A stretch of DNA of 53,762 nt from Clostridia bacterium (GCA_024403735.1 JAKSRG010000020.1:1-53762); one strand, 5' to 3'. Shown: positions 18,488 to 26,576, counted from the first letter of the stretch. Made by a program: numbers and translations. The notes: generated from the letters alone by a model not told the origin.

Positions 18488-19699
18488 ATGCCTAAGTTCA
18501 AATATGAAGTAGTTGATGCTAAAGGCAAACAATCTACAGGTTTCATTGATGCTAACAATGCTAATGAAGCAGCAAGATTGTTGAAGGCTGATGGCAAATA
18601 TATTTCTTCTATTAAGGCTGATTCAGGTCCAAGCTTTCTTAACGCTTCTTTAGGAAGTCCAAAGCTTAAGACTAAGGAATTGGTAATCATTTCAAGACAG
18701 TTGGCTTCTTTGCTTTCTGCTGGTATCACAATTATCCGTGCTTTGGATATGCTTTATCAGCAGGTTGAATCAAAGAAGGCTAAGGCTTGTGTAGGTGCTA
18801 TTTACGAGTCAATTCAGTCTGGTAAAACACTTTCAGAAGCTTTCAAGGAGCAGGAGAAAGCACTCCCTAGTATCATGGTAACAATGGTACAGGCTGGTGA
18901 AGAGTCAGGTAAGCTTGACGAAGTTATGGCAAGACTTGCTGAGCACTTCCAGAAAGATGCTAAGATCAAGAATAAGGTTTCTTCAGCTCTCGTATATCCT
19001 AAGATCCTTGCTTTCGTAGCAGGTGCCGTAACAATCGGTTTGATGCTCTTCGTAGTACCTAACCTTGCTGGTACAATCAAGGACTTGGGTGGTGAGTTGC
19101 CAGCTCTTACACGTGGCGTAATGGCTGTAAGTAAATCACTTATTAAGTTCTGGTACATTTACGCTGTATTTGTTGCAGCTATTGTATTCGGTTTTAAGAC
19201 ATGGCGTGCTTCCGAAAGCGGTGCTATCACATGGTCAAAGCTCATGTTGAAGGTACCTGTTGTTGGTAAAGCTACAAAGATGACAGCAGCTGCTAGATTT
19301 ACAAGAACAATGTCAACACTTCTCCGAAGTGGTATCAGCGTTTTGCAGGCTGTTGAAATCACAAGTGCTACTATGGATAACAAGATCCTCGAGAAGAAGT
19401 TCTACGAAGCTCGTATCGAAATCCGTAAGGGTACTACATTGTCAAAGGCTATTAGACCTATCAAAGAGTTGCCACCAATGATTTACGCAATGGTAGCAAT
19501 TGGTGAGGAATCAGGTACTTTGGATTCAATCTTGGACAAGGCAGCTGACTTCTTCGAGGATGAAGCAGATGCAGCTACATCAAAGATGACAGCAGCACTC
19601 GAGCCTGTAATGATCGTTATCATGGCTATCGTTGTAGGTTTGGTAATCGGTGCCTGCGGCTTGCCTATCCTTAACATGGCATCCTTCATCAACATTTAA
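18488..19699 (+). CDS. pilC: Type IV pilus inner-membrane platform protein PilC
   Basis: The protein has 403 aa, the usual PilC/GspF size. It shows the duplicated GspF domain: ISRQLASLLSAGITIIRALDM in the first half and FTRTMSTLLRSGISVLQAVE in the second, each followed by a VAIGEESGTLD-like or VQAGEESGKLDEV segment. Three membrane helices lie near residues 178-200, 215-235 and 375-397. PilC anchors the ATPases and translates their motion into pilin insertion or removal. The ATG has AGGAGG upstream. It sits between pilT and pilM in the usual order. Confidence 0.96.
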   Translation: MPKFKYEVVDAKGKQSTGFIDANNANEAARLLKADGKYISSIKADSGPSFLNASLGSPKLKTKELVIISRQLASLLSAGITIIRALDMLYQQVESKKAKACVGAIYESIQSGKTLSEAFKEQEKALPSIMVTMVQAGEESGKLDEVMARLAEHFQKDAKIKNKVSSALVYPKILAFVAGAVTIGLMLFVVPNLAGTIKDLGGELPALTRGVMAVSKSLIKFWYIYAVFVAAIVFGFKTWRASESGAITWSKLMLKVPVVGKATKMTAAARFTRTMSTLLRSGISVLQAVEITSATMDNKILEKKFYEARIEIRKGTTLSKAIRPIKELPPMIYAMVAIGEESGTLDSILDKAADFFEDEADAATSKMTAALEPVMIVIMAIVVGLVIGACGLPILNMASFINI

Positions 19700-19728
19700 T
19701 AAGTCAATTAACCGAAAGGAGTAATATA

Positions 19729-20844
19729 ATGGATTTTCCAGGATTTGGTAAAAATATTCAGCAGTTAGTAATTGACTCTTCAAGTTCTAACTTCAAAATC
19801 ATCGTAGGTAGTTATAATGCTAAGACAGGTATTATCACTATTGAAAAGGCAGGTATCGTACCTCTCGATTCAGAAACAATCAACGATGGCGCTATCACAG
19901 ATTCATTTGGTGTTGTAATGGCTCTCAAGCATGCTCTTGCTAAGCTTGATGTAAATATCAAGACAACAACAATCACAATCGAGGGTGGCTTCATGCACAC
20001 AAGAGATCTTGAGCTTCCAGCAGTTAAGCCTGAGCAGCTCAAGGATATGGTTAAGTACGAGATTCTTGGTCAGGGCTCTAACAGAGACATGATTGTAGAG
20101 TACATCGTTTACGGTAAGACAATTGATGAAGAGACAAAGGGTGAGAAGCTCAAGGTTAGAGCTACAGCTATTCCTACAGAAGTTGCTAATGAATATAAGG
20201 AACTTCTTAAGAATACAGACCTTACACCTTATGCATTGGATGTTAACCCTAATGCAATCCGTAAGCTCTTCAACAGCGGTATGATCAACGGTACAACAAA
20301 TATCTCTAACTCAACAATTCTTTTGATTGAGCTTGCAGGTAGAACAACAACTGTTACAGTACTTGATAAGGGCTTCCCAGTTCTTTCACGTCGTTTGCAG
20401 TTTGGTCATGGTAACATTCGTCAGGTTGCTGAGAATGTTAAGAAGCTCCAGGGTGGTGCTGATAAGCAGTCTTCACTTGCTCGTCGTTTGAACATCACAA
20501 AGAGCGATGCAGATATGGCAGTACCTGTAGAAGATATCGATGTATGGCATGAGTCACTTGCTGATGAGCCTTCACTCATGAGCGCTGTAAATGCTTACTT
20601 CAAGAGCTTGACAGATGCAGTATCAAGAACAGCACAGTTTACAATTTCTAAGTATCATGTTGATAGCATTAGCACATGTTTCCTTTATGGTTCAGGTGCT
20701 GGCTACAAGAAGATTGACAAGGAATTGTCACGTCAGCTTGGTACACAGGTAGAAGTATTGAATACACTTAGCACAGTTGTTGGTCCTAAGGGCTTTATCA
20801 TCTCTGAGTTTATCAACTGCTGTGGTGCATTAATTCGTGAGTAA
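19729..20844 (+). CDS. pilM: Type IV pilus assembly actin-like protein PilM
   Basis: The protein has 371 aa with an actin/FtsA-like fold. Features seen are the N-terminal phosphate loop region LVIDSSSSNFKIIVGSY, LPAVKPEQLKDMVKYEI (a PilM signature), LDVNPNAIRKLF, and ILLIELAGRTTTVTVLDKG as the second phosphate-binding strand. A late FLYGSGAGYKKIDKEL corresponds to the adenosine motif. PilM lies on the cytoplasmic face and binds the N-terminal peptide of PilN. The spacing from pilC and the AAAGGAG site point to one transcript. Confidence 0.93.
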   Translation: MDFPGFGKNIQQLVIDSSSSNFKIIVGSYNAKTGIITIEKAGIVPLDSETINDGAITDSFGVVMALKHALAKLDVNIKTTTITIEGGFMHTRDLELPAVKPEQLKDMVKYEILGQGSNRDMIVEYIVYGKTIDEETKGEKLKVRATAIPTEVANEYKELLKNTDLTPYALDVNPNAIRKLFNSGMINGTTNISNSTILLIELAGRTTTVTVLDKGFPVLSRRLQFGHGNIRQVAENVKKLQGGADKQSSLARRLNITKSDADMAVPVEDIDVWHESLADEPSLMSAVNAYFKSLTDAVSRTAQFTISKYHVDSISTCFLYGSGAGYKKIDKELSRQLGTQVEVLNTLSTVVGPKGFIISEFINCCGALIRE

Positions 20845-20859
20845 TGAGGAGGACATAAA

Positions 20860-21777
20860 ATGGCAAGTTACGGTAAAAAAGACTTTGCTAAGAGGGATAT
20901 GAACTTCTTCTCAGAGTTCACAGCTTCCTCACAGGCATTCGCTAGAGCTGCAGGTTGGATTGTAGTATTCTCAATCGCAGTAGTTGCAATCACAGTATTG
21001 TTCTGTATCTACAAGTTTGTTGATTACGGTATTGTAAACAGCAAGGTTGAGACATACGATAAGAAGTTTGCTACTGATGAGTACAAAAATTTGAAGATTG
21101 ACGCAGAAGAGTTGACAGCTAAGGCTGCTTCAACAAACCAGTACAGCTACGTTGTACAGTCAATGCAGTCAACAGTAGATAAGGAAGAGGGCGTTAAGTT
21201 CGCTATTATCAGCTCAATCGAAGAGCACATCCCATCAAACGTAATCCTTACAGGTTATGATATTGATAAGGGTCAGGTTAAGATTACTGGTGAAGCACAT
21301 TCATACTATGCTCCAACAGAGATGATTAATATGATCAAGGAAGACGTTGAATTTACAAATGATAACTTGATTATCACACGTGTTGACCCAAGTGAGCTTG
21401 GTGACTCTGAGTCATATGCTTTCAACTATGTAAGTGCAAAGTACAGCTTCGAGTTCGTAGGTTCATTGGTATCTAACAGCATGGTTAAGGTATCATACAT
21501 CGGACCTGATTCAATGATCATCAGAGATCTCCAGTCAGAGCAGTATGAGACAGGCAAGGTATTTGTTCTTTCTGATATTGCAAAGATCACATACAACAAC
21601 CAGACATACACACTTACTTCTATCCTTGTAAATGGTAAGACAGTATCACCTGATGAGCTTGCAGCAGCACAGACAGGTTCTGCATCTTATGAGAATGGTG
21701 TATATAAGGTTTACATCGCAGCTGATACAAAGATTGACTTGTATTATGATGTTGCAGTTGTGGAGGTTGCTAACTAA
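20860..21777 (+). CDS. pilN: PilN-like alignment subunit with an extra C-terminal domain
   Basis: The protein has 305 aa, against about 180-200 for typical PilN. A short cytoplasmic N-terminus (KRDMNFFSEF) takes the place of the usual NLLP PilM-binding motif. One helix follows at about 27-48, then a coiled region and a ferredoxin-like domain with ISSIEEHIPSNVILTGYDI and GQVKITGEAHSY, the usual PilN core. Residues ~205-305 form an extra beta-rich domain (FVLSDIAKITYNNQTYTL). PilN pairs with PilO and links PilM to the pilus channel. Assignment uses order (between pilM and pilO) as well as sequence. The stop overlaps the start of pilO. Confidence 0.8.
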   Translation: MASYGKKDFAKRDMNFFSEFTASSQAFARAAGWIVVFSIAVVAITVLFCIYKFVDYGIVNSKVETYDKKFATDEYKNLKIDAEELTAKAASTNQYSYVVQSMQSTVDKEEGVKFAIISSIEEHIPSNVILTGYDIDKGQVKITGEAHSYYAPTEMINMIKEDVEFTNDNLIITRVDPSELGDSESYAFNYVSAKYSFEFVGSLVSNSMVKVSYIGPDSMIIRDLQSEQYETGKVFVLSDIAKITYNNQTYTLTSILVNGKTVSPDELAAAQTGSASYENGVYKVYIAADTKIDLYYDVAVVEVAN

Positions 21778-22841
21778 TGAAAAATTTATCACTTAAAGAA
21801 AGAGTTTTGTTAATTGGCGTAGGTCTTGCATTATTCGTAGCAATTGCATATATCTTCATTATCATGCCAATGGATAAGAAGATTGATCAGAGAAGATATG
21901 ATCTTGCTGATCGTGAGAGACAGGATGCTGAGTACGAGGCAATCAAGACACAGAACAGTGCTATGAAGGCATCTATCCAGGCTACAGAGAAGGCTATCCA
22001 GGATATCGAGTTGAACTTGTTCGCTGATACAGATATCGAAGTAGTTGAAAACTTTGTAATGAGCGTATTTGAATCAACAGGTTCAAAGTACCTTTCAAAG
22101 ATTGAATCAACAGATGTACCAACAGACGATATTTATCTTCCAAATGGTACAATCGCTAATGAGAAGCTTCTCATTAAGAGAATTACAGTTGAGTACGCAA
22201 CAACAGATGGTTTCACAATTCCTGAATATAACAAGCAGCCATCATGGATTACTACAGATGGAATTGATCTTCCTTTGATCAGTGATGCAATTGCTCACAT
22301 GGGTGATTATGAAGATTCAAGATATGATGTAGTTGGTTATAACGAGTTTGTAAAGGCTCTTAAGCTTATCTCTGAAGAAAAGCCTTCATGTATGAAGATT
22401 CACCGTGTATATATCGAAGATAGCACATATGGTTTCGTATACTTGAGAGCAGAGATTGATCTTTATGCTACACAGCTTGGTGAGAGACGTGTTAGCCAGA
22501 CATCTAGCCCTGAGCAGGTTAAGCTCGAGTGGGCTGGCAGAACAAAGGTTGATTGTTCTGGTGGTATGATTGGTATGCCACTTCTCAACATGAACGAGAA
22601 GAGCTCATGGTACCTTGTTGGTATTTCACTTGATCAGTTGAAGGACTTCGTTAATAGACCATACTGTTCATACTTCTCTAACGCTATCCTCACAGAAATG
22701 GCTAAGGCTGGCTTGCCACTTTACGAGGATTACGCTACAAGAACACCAAATACAGCAATGTTCATCCCTGATCCTAACTCACTTGTAACTAACGTTCCTG
22801 ACGTAGATACTGGTGATGATGCAGGTGTAGTAGAAGAATAA
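21777..22841 (+). CDS. pilO: PilO-like alignment subunit
   Basis: The protein has 354 aa, longer than typical PilO (~200). It has a short N-terminus, one helix (VLLIGVGLALFVAIAYIFII), a coiled coil (QRRYDLADRERQDAEYEAIK, continuing through about residue 75) and a mixed alpha/beta extracytoplasmic domain. Domain order and position after pilN are the main evidence; the sequence has diverged from known PilO. Extra length lies in the C-terminal half (LEWAGRTKVDCSGGMIGMPLLN). The start overlaps the pilN stop by one base (TAATGA), so it is coupled. It is the last gene of the operon, with a strong terminator behind it. Confidence 0.75.
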   Translation: MKNLSLKERVLLIGVGLALFVAIAYIFIIMPMDKKIDQRRYDLADRERQDAEYEAIKTQNSAMKASIQATEKAIQDIELNLFADTDIEVVENFVMSVFESTGSKYLSKIESTDVPTDDIYLPNGTIANEKLLIKRITVEYATTDGFTIPEYNKQPSWITTDGIDLPLISDAIAHMGDYEDSRYDVVGYNEFVKALKLISEEKPSCMKIHRVYIEDSTYGFVYLRAEIDLYATQLGERRVSQTSSPEQVKLEWAGRTKVDCSGGMIGMPLLNMNEKSSWYLVGISLDQLKDFVNRPYCSYFSNAILTEMAKAGLPLYEDYATRTPNTAMFIPDPNSLVTNVPDVDTGDDAGVVEE

Positions 22842-22870
22842 TAATTAATCACTAAACAGTGTTTAATATT

Positions 22871-22908
22871 ACTGCCACAGCTCAGATGAGCTCGTGGCAG
22901 TTTTATTT
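22871..22908 (+). terminator. Terminator of the pilB-pilO operon
   Basis: ACTGCCAC (22871-22878) pairs with GTGGCAGT around an inner AGCTC/GAGCT stem, followed by TTTTATTTT. Confidence 0.92.
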
Positions 22909-22990
22909 TGCAGTAAATTCAGAAGAAACATGTTAATCTACTGGTATTCTGATAAGATAAGTTTGAATATGAAATTAGAGGTAATTACGA

Positions 22991-23524
22991 GTGATTTACA
23001 CCATAAATACAGAGAGATTGTTGATTAAACCAATTGAGTTAAATGATTTAGAAGATGTTTTTAGATATGCAAATGACGACAGTATAGATATGATGCTTTT
23101 CTATCCTCATAGAACAATAGAAGCTACTACAGAGTTTATAAATATTGCAGTCACTGAATGGAATAAGGAAGAGCCTATCGACAGAGAATATGTTGTTGTT
23201 GAAAACGGTACAATAATAGGCGGCATTAATATTGAGCAATGCGGTGATAGAGAATATGAATTAGGTTGGGTAATTGCTAAGAAGTATAGGGGTCTGGGTT
23301 ATGCGACAGAAGCTGCAAGAGCACTGTTAGATTATGCATTTAATAAACTGAATGCGACAAAAGTGATTGCACAGTGCGATAACAGAAATATTGCTTCAGA
23401 AAAAGTAATGAAAAAGCTAGGCATGACATTGATTGATGACAAGGGTACACGTGAGTATCCACAAACTGGCGTCATAAGCGGTGAATTATTGTATGCGATT
23501 ACTAAAGAAGAATACATAAGATAA
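22991..23524 (+). CDS. GNAT family N-acetyltransferase (RimJ/RimL-like)
   Basis: The protein has 177 aa. It starts at GTG 22991 with AGAGG about nine bases upstream. It shows the GNAT pattern: INTERLLIKPIELNDLEDVF at the N-terminus, ELGWVIAKKYRGLGYATEAA as the acetyl-CoA motif A (R-x-x-G-x-A variant) and NIASEKVMKKLGM near the end. Members acetylate protein N-termini or small amines; the substrate is unknown. It is the first of three AT-rich genes placed between the pilus machine operon and the pilin genes. Codon use differs from the pilus genes (more ATA, AGA). Confidence 0.82.
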   Translation: MIYTINTERLLIKPIELNDLEDVFRYANDDSIDMMLFYPHRTIEATTEFINIAVTEWNKEEPIDREYVVVENGTIIGGINIEQCGDREYELGWVIAKKYRGLGYATEAARALLDYAFNKLNATKVIAQCDNRNIASEKVMKKLGMTLIDDKGTREYPQTGVISGELLYAITKEEYIR

Positions 23525-23544
23525 TCTACAAAACAGGTAACAAA

Positions 23545-24213
23545 ATGAAGTATAGCAAAATTGTAAAGGGTAAGTTCTTATCTAGAACGAATAGATTTGT
23601 AGCTAATGTAGAGATTAATGGATCTATCGAGGTAGTTCATGTAAAGAACACTGGTCGCTGCAAAGAATTACTTATAGAAGGCTCTACAGTATTGTTAGAA
23701 GATTGTGAAAACTTAAATAGAAAGACAAGATATGATTTAGTTGCTGTATACAAAGAAGGATTCGGTTTGATAAACATAGATTCTCAAGCTCCTAATAAAG
23801 TGGTATATGAGTGGCTTCTAAATCAAGGATATGAATTGGTTAAGAGTGAATATAAGTATGGTGAATCTCGAATAGATTTCTATATGGAGAAGGATAATCA
23901 ACGATATCTAATGGAAATAAAAGGATGTACATTAGAAATAGATGGAGAAGGATATTTTCCTGATGCTCCAACTGAACGAGGAACAAAACACTTAAGAGAA
24001 TTAACAAGGGCATTGTCAGAAGGATATAAGGCAATTCTAGGCTTTGTCATTCAAATGGATAACATAAGTATAGTTCACCCAAATTCTAAAACGGATCCGA
24101 CCTTTGCAACTGAATATGAGAAAGCGGTTCAGGCAGGTGTTGAAGTAAAACTATTTAAATGTCATATTCAAGAGGATGGGTTCGAGATAGTTGACGAGAA
24201 AGATTTAAAGTAG
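23545..24213 (+). CDS. sfsA: SfsA-type DNA/RNA nuclease
   Basis: The protein has 222 aa, the normal length. It has the OB-like N-terminus with FLSRTNRFVANVEI and VKNTGRCKELLIEGS, the core DSQAPNKVVYEWL, and the PD-(D/E)xK nuclease motif ESRIDFYMEK plus RYLMEIKGCTL. It also has FPDAPTERGTKHL, a hallmark of SfsA. SfsA was first linked to sugar fermentation and is described as a DNA-binding protein or nuclease. Gln is coded by CAA several times here while the pilus genes use CAG, so the gene may have been acquired. Start ATG 23545; it follows the GNAT gene closely. Confidence 0.93.
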   Translation: MKYSKIVKGKFLSRTNRFVANVEINGSIEVVHVKNTGRCKELLIEGSTVLLEDCENLNRKTRYDLVAVYKEGFGLINIDSQAPNKVVYEWLLNQGYELVKSEYKYGESRIDFYMEKDNQRYLMEIKGCTLEIDGEGYFPDAPTERGTKHLRELTRALSEGYKAILGFVIQMDNISIVHPNSKTDPTFATEYEKAVQAGVEVKLFKCHIQEDGFEIVDEKDLK

Positions 24214-24223
24214 GGAAACAGTT

Positions 24224-24595
24224 ATGAAGTTTGTAGGAATAAGAAGAGTATTCTCAACTCAAAATGAAGAACAATATATAACAATTGGTGAGTTCTGGAA
24301 TGAAATGTCTATCATATATGGAATTGAAAACCTAATGGGATTAGGATGCAATTGGACAAAGAATTCAATTGAGTATGTAATGGCATTAAAGAATGGAATA
24401 ATAGAAGGTTCAAATTTTGAAATTGAATTACCAGACGAATGGGAAATTGTAAAAGGAAGAACAGAAGAATTAGATAAGATATATGATGAGATATATAAGG
24501 ATGGATCATTATTATATGAGATTGAAGAGTTTGATGCTCAAGGAAATTGCACAATAAGATATACTAGGCAGAATGAACCTAGAAATGCCAATTAA
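24224..24595 (+). CDS. GyrI-like small-molecule-binding domain protein
   Basis: The protein has 123 aa. The start KFVGIRRVFSTQ, the central IGEFWNEMSIIYG and DEWEIVKG (late) fit the GyrI-like/AraC effector-binding fold, as does IYDEIYKDGSLLYEIEEFDA. The family appears as stand-alone proteins or as the ligand domain of AraC/MerR regulators and binds hydrophobic cations or drugs. This one has no DNA-binding domain. It is in the AT-rich three-gene group and shares its codon style. Assignment is by pattern and is moderately sure. No terminator is visible behind it. Confidence 0.55.
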   Translation: MKFVGIRRVFSTQNEEQYITIGEFWNEMSIIYGIENLMGLGCNWTKNSIEYVMALKNGIIEGSNFEIELPDEWEIVKGRTEELDKIYDEIYKDGSLLYEIEEFDAQGNCTIRYTRQNEPRNAN

Positions 24596-24936
24596 GACAT
24601 AAATGTGAAATTGTGTATAAATTTCAAAATTGCTTCAAAATTAGAATGTTGAAACATTGAAAAAATGAGAAAAAGAGTGCAAAATAATATCACTTTATAA
24701 ATTTGCTCAAATTTACTAAAAAATCTTTAAAAATAAAGAATACTATATTTAGTATATGAGAGTGCACAAAACACTAGATATAGTGGTTAGTGGCACCTCT
24801 GAGTAACATTTTATTAACAAAAATAGTAAAATGCGAAGAAAATGTGAAAAAAGTTCAAAATTGCTATTGCAATCTCGAAAATAGGTGCTATAATAAAGCT
24901 ACAAACTCAATAAAACAATTTTAGGAGGAAATTCTT
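24596..24936 (+). other. Regulatory region ahead of the pilin genes
   Basis: This 341-bp AT-rich stretch has no gene. It holds a perfect 6-bp inverted repeat ATACTA-TATT-TAGTAT (24740-24755). Next to it is a possible cruciform or RNA fold at 24758-24800: outer arms AGAGTGC/GCACCTCT and inner hairpin CACTA-GATA-TAGTG. The main pilin promoter lies at 24867-24894. The two structured blocks lie about 65-150 bases upstream of the start point and could bind a regulator. Confidence 0.45.
24867..24894 (+). promoter_or_regulatory. Main pilin promoter
   Basis: TTGCAA (24867-24872), 16-base spacer, TATAAT (24889-24894), with TG one base upstream making it an extended -10. This is among the best promoters in the window. 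It predicts a leader of about 36 bases, ending in AGGAGG ahead of ATG 24937. Confidence 0.75.
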
Positions 24937-25140
24937 ATGAAGAAGATTTCAAAGTCAAAGAAGGGTTTTACACTCGTTGAAATGGTACTCGTTATCGCTA
25001 TTATCGTTATCCTTGCTGCAGTAATGCTTATGGGTATCGGTACATACATCGATAAGGCTAAGACAGCTGCTTCAAAGGTTGATACACACAACGCTCAGAC
25101 AGAGTCAGTTGCTGGTGAGATCGACGCAGCTCTTGCTTAA
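24937..25140 (+). CDS. pilA: Major type IV prepilin, very short
   Basis: The prepilin has only 67 aa. The leader MKKISKSKKG is followed by FTLVEMVLVIAIIVILAAVM, a perfect type IV prepilin signal with Gly at -1, Phe at +1 and Glu at +5. The mature pilin would be 57 residues: one long helix (TYIDKAKTAASKVDTH) and a short polar tail, with no globular beta domain. It has the strongest promoter and ribosome site of the group and its own terminator right behind, so it is probably the main subunit. Only two aromatic residues are seen (Phe1 and one Tyr), so it does not look like conductive Geobacter pilin. Confidence 0.9.
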   Translation: MKKISKSKKGFTLVEMVLVIAIIVILAAVMLMGIGTYIDKAKTAASKVDTHNAQTESVAGEIDAALA

Positions 25141-25161
25141 TCTTAACTGATTAACCATTCC

Positions 25162-25192
25162 GGGGAGGGAGTTATCCCTCCCCTTTTTTTTT
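25162..25192 (+). terminator. Strong terminator after the major pilin
   Basis: GGGGAGGGA/TCCCTCCCC perfect 9-bp stem with a GTTA loop, then nine T bases. It should isolate high pilin expression from the following genes. Confidence 0.95.
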
Positions 25193-25257
25193 ACCAACAT
25201 GTATAAATAATATTTAAGAATTAATATATTTGTTTAGTAGATATATTAAATAGTTTC

Positions 25258-25266
25258 TGATATAAT
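25258..25266 (+). promoter_or_regulatory. Extended -10 promoter of the second pilin operon
   Basis: TGA followed by TATAAT (25261-25266). No clear -35. The start would be near 25273, giving a leader of about 14 bases with GGAGGG inside it. Confidence 0.6.
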
Positions 25267-25286
25267 CCTTTAGTGGAGGGATTACT

Positions 25287-25505
25287 ATGCACAAGATTAA
25301 TAAAACTAACAAATCAGGTTTTACACTTGTAGAAATGCTACTCGTAGTATTGATTATTTTGATTTTGGCTACAGTTGTAGCTATTAATGTCTCAGAACAC
25401 TTAATGAGAGCAAATAACGCTGCTAATGATGTTGAAGCAAAAGTTGATAATATGACTGACAACAATGCTGATAGAGCAGGTAACTTAGGCGCTTACGGTT
25501 TTTAA
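25287..25505 (+). CDS. Second short prepilin
   Basis: The prepilin has 72 aa. Leader MHKINKTNKSG, then FTLVEMLLVVLIILILATVV: Gly at -1, Glu at +5. The mature form would be 61 residues with a helix running to about residue 45 and a short Asn/Asp-rich tail ending in GNLGAYGF. Like the first pilin it lacks a globular domain. The start of the helix looks ComGC-like, but the rest is too short for ComGC. It is the first gene of a three-gene pilin operon after its own extended -10 promoter. Whether it is a co-major or a minor subunit cannot be told. Confidence 0.85.
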   Translation: MHKINKTNKSGFTLVEMLLVVLIILILATVVAINVSEHLMRANNAANDVEAKVDNMTDNNADRAGNLGAYGF

Positions 25506-25536
25506 TTATATATAAATTTAATCTGGAGGAAAAATT

Positions 25537-26025
25537 ATGAAGAAGATGAATAAATCTGCTTTTACACTTCTTGAAGTAATGCTAGCAATGGCAATTCTTT
25601 TGATTGCTTCTTCAATGGTAATGCAGGGTTTCATGTCTACATTGTCTTATTCTTCAAACACTGCTATTTACGCAAAAGATGGAGCTAAGAATGCAGCTAA
25701 TGCTAATACGAAAGTAGCAGAAAAAGCTGGAAAGATTGAGGGTAGTGCAGCTGGTGCAACAAAGCTTAGTGTTGGTGCAACTGGTTACGACTTCAATGTT
25801 TCAGTTAATACTTGGTCTTATACATCACACGGTTCATCTGATATAGTATCTTCTTATTCTGAGGGTGCTAGTTTTACATCTAATCGTTATGCAGTATCTT
25901 ACAGCTTGCCAGCTGATTTGGCTTGTCCTGATTGTAAGAAGAATGATAAGCTCGCACGTGATGCAAATGATGCTCCTACTTATAGATGGTACTGTAAAGA
26001 TTGCAAAGTTTACATTGATGGTTAA
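25537..26025 (+). CDS. Minor prepilin with C-terminal zinc-ribbon-like Cys pairs
   Basis: The prepilin has 162 aa. The leader MKKMNKSA is followed by FTLLEVMLAMAILLIASSMV; the residue at -1 is Ala, not the usual Gly. The body is rich in Ala, Ser, Thr and Tyr. The end has two Cys pairs, ACPDCKKN and YCKDCKVY, separated by a short DANDAPTYRW segment, as in a zinc ribbon or a pair of disulfides. Minor pilins of this size prime assembly or adorn the tip. A Cys-pair module on a pilin is unusual. It sits between two other prepilin genes. Confidence 0.8.
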   Translation: MKKMNKSAFTLLEVMLAMAILLIASSMVMQGFMSTLSYSSNTAIYAKDGAKNAANANTKVAEKAGKIEGSAAGATKLSVGATGYDFNVSVNTWSYTSHGSSDIVSSYSEGASFTSNRYAVSYSLPADLACPDCKKNDKLARDANDAPTYRWYCKDCKVYIDG

Positions 26026-26037
26026 TGAGGTGACAAT

Positions 26038-26550
26038 ATGAGAAAGGTTAGTAAGAACAAAAAAGCTTTTACTTTAGTAGAAGTAATGTTGGCAGTAGCT
26101 ATTATTGCTTTGACAGCTGGTATTTTCTTCTCATTGATTCTTGTAGTAATGAAGTCTCATGTTAATGTAGTTACTACAAACGACTGCGCTGACTATGCTT
26201 TGCTTAATGCTAGAGCGTTTGAGAATAGTATTATTAATGCAAAGACAGCTGGTTCTGGATCTTCAAATATTCAGGTTGTTAATAATAAGCTTTGTAAGGA
26301 TGGTAATCCTTTATTTGATCTTGATCAGTACAAGGTTGAGCCTGGTGCAAAAGATAAGTGGTTGATGACTTTCAACTATGAACTTAGTGAGAATGGTGTT
26401 TGTAATTACACAATCACATTAGCTGACCAAGCAACTTACGTTGAAGGTCTTAATAACTACACATACAAGTATGAAGGTAGTGTTTATATTCCTCACTGTG
26501 ATTGTACTGAAGCTTCTGGTTCAACATTCTCATACAGTGATTACACATAA
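26038..26550 (+). CDS. Minor prepilin
   Basis: The prepilin has 170 aa. Leader MRKVSKNKKA, then FTLVEVMLAVAIIALTAGIF. Ala is again at -1. The extracytoplasmic domain has four or five Cys (NDCADY, KLCKDG, GVCNYT, PHCDCTE), enough for two disulfides. The C-terminal SGSTFSYSDYT is Ser/Thr rich. GAGGTG is placed before the ATG, and it follows the upstream prepilin after only 12 bases, so the two are probably made together as minor or tip subunits. Confidence 0.82.
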   Translation: MRKVSKNKKAFTLVEVMLAVAIIALTAGIFFSLILVVMKSHVNVVTTNDCADYALLNARAFENSIINAKTAGSGSSNIQVVNNKLCKDGNPLFDLDQYKVEPGAKDKWLMTFNYELSENGVCNYTITLADQATYVEGLNNYTYKYEGSVYIPHCDCTEASGSTFSYSDYT

Positions 26551-26576
26551 TGTTAATTTAGATATTAAGAATTACG

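Noticed and set aside
24937..25140. Conductive (Geobacter-like) short pilin
   Set aside because: Length fits, but only two aromatic residues are present in the mature sequence.
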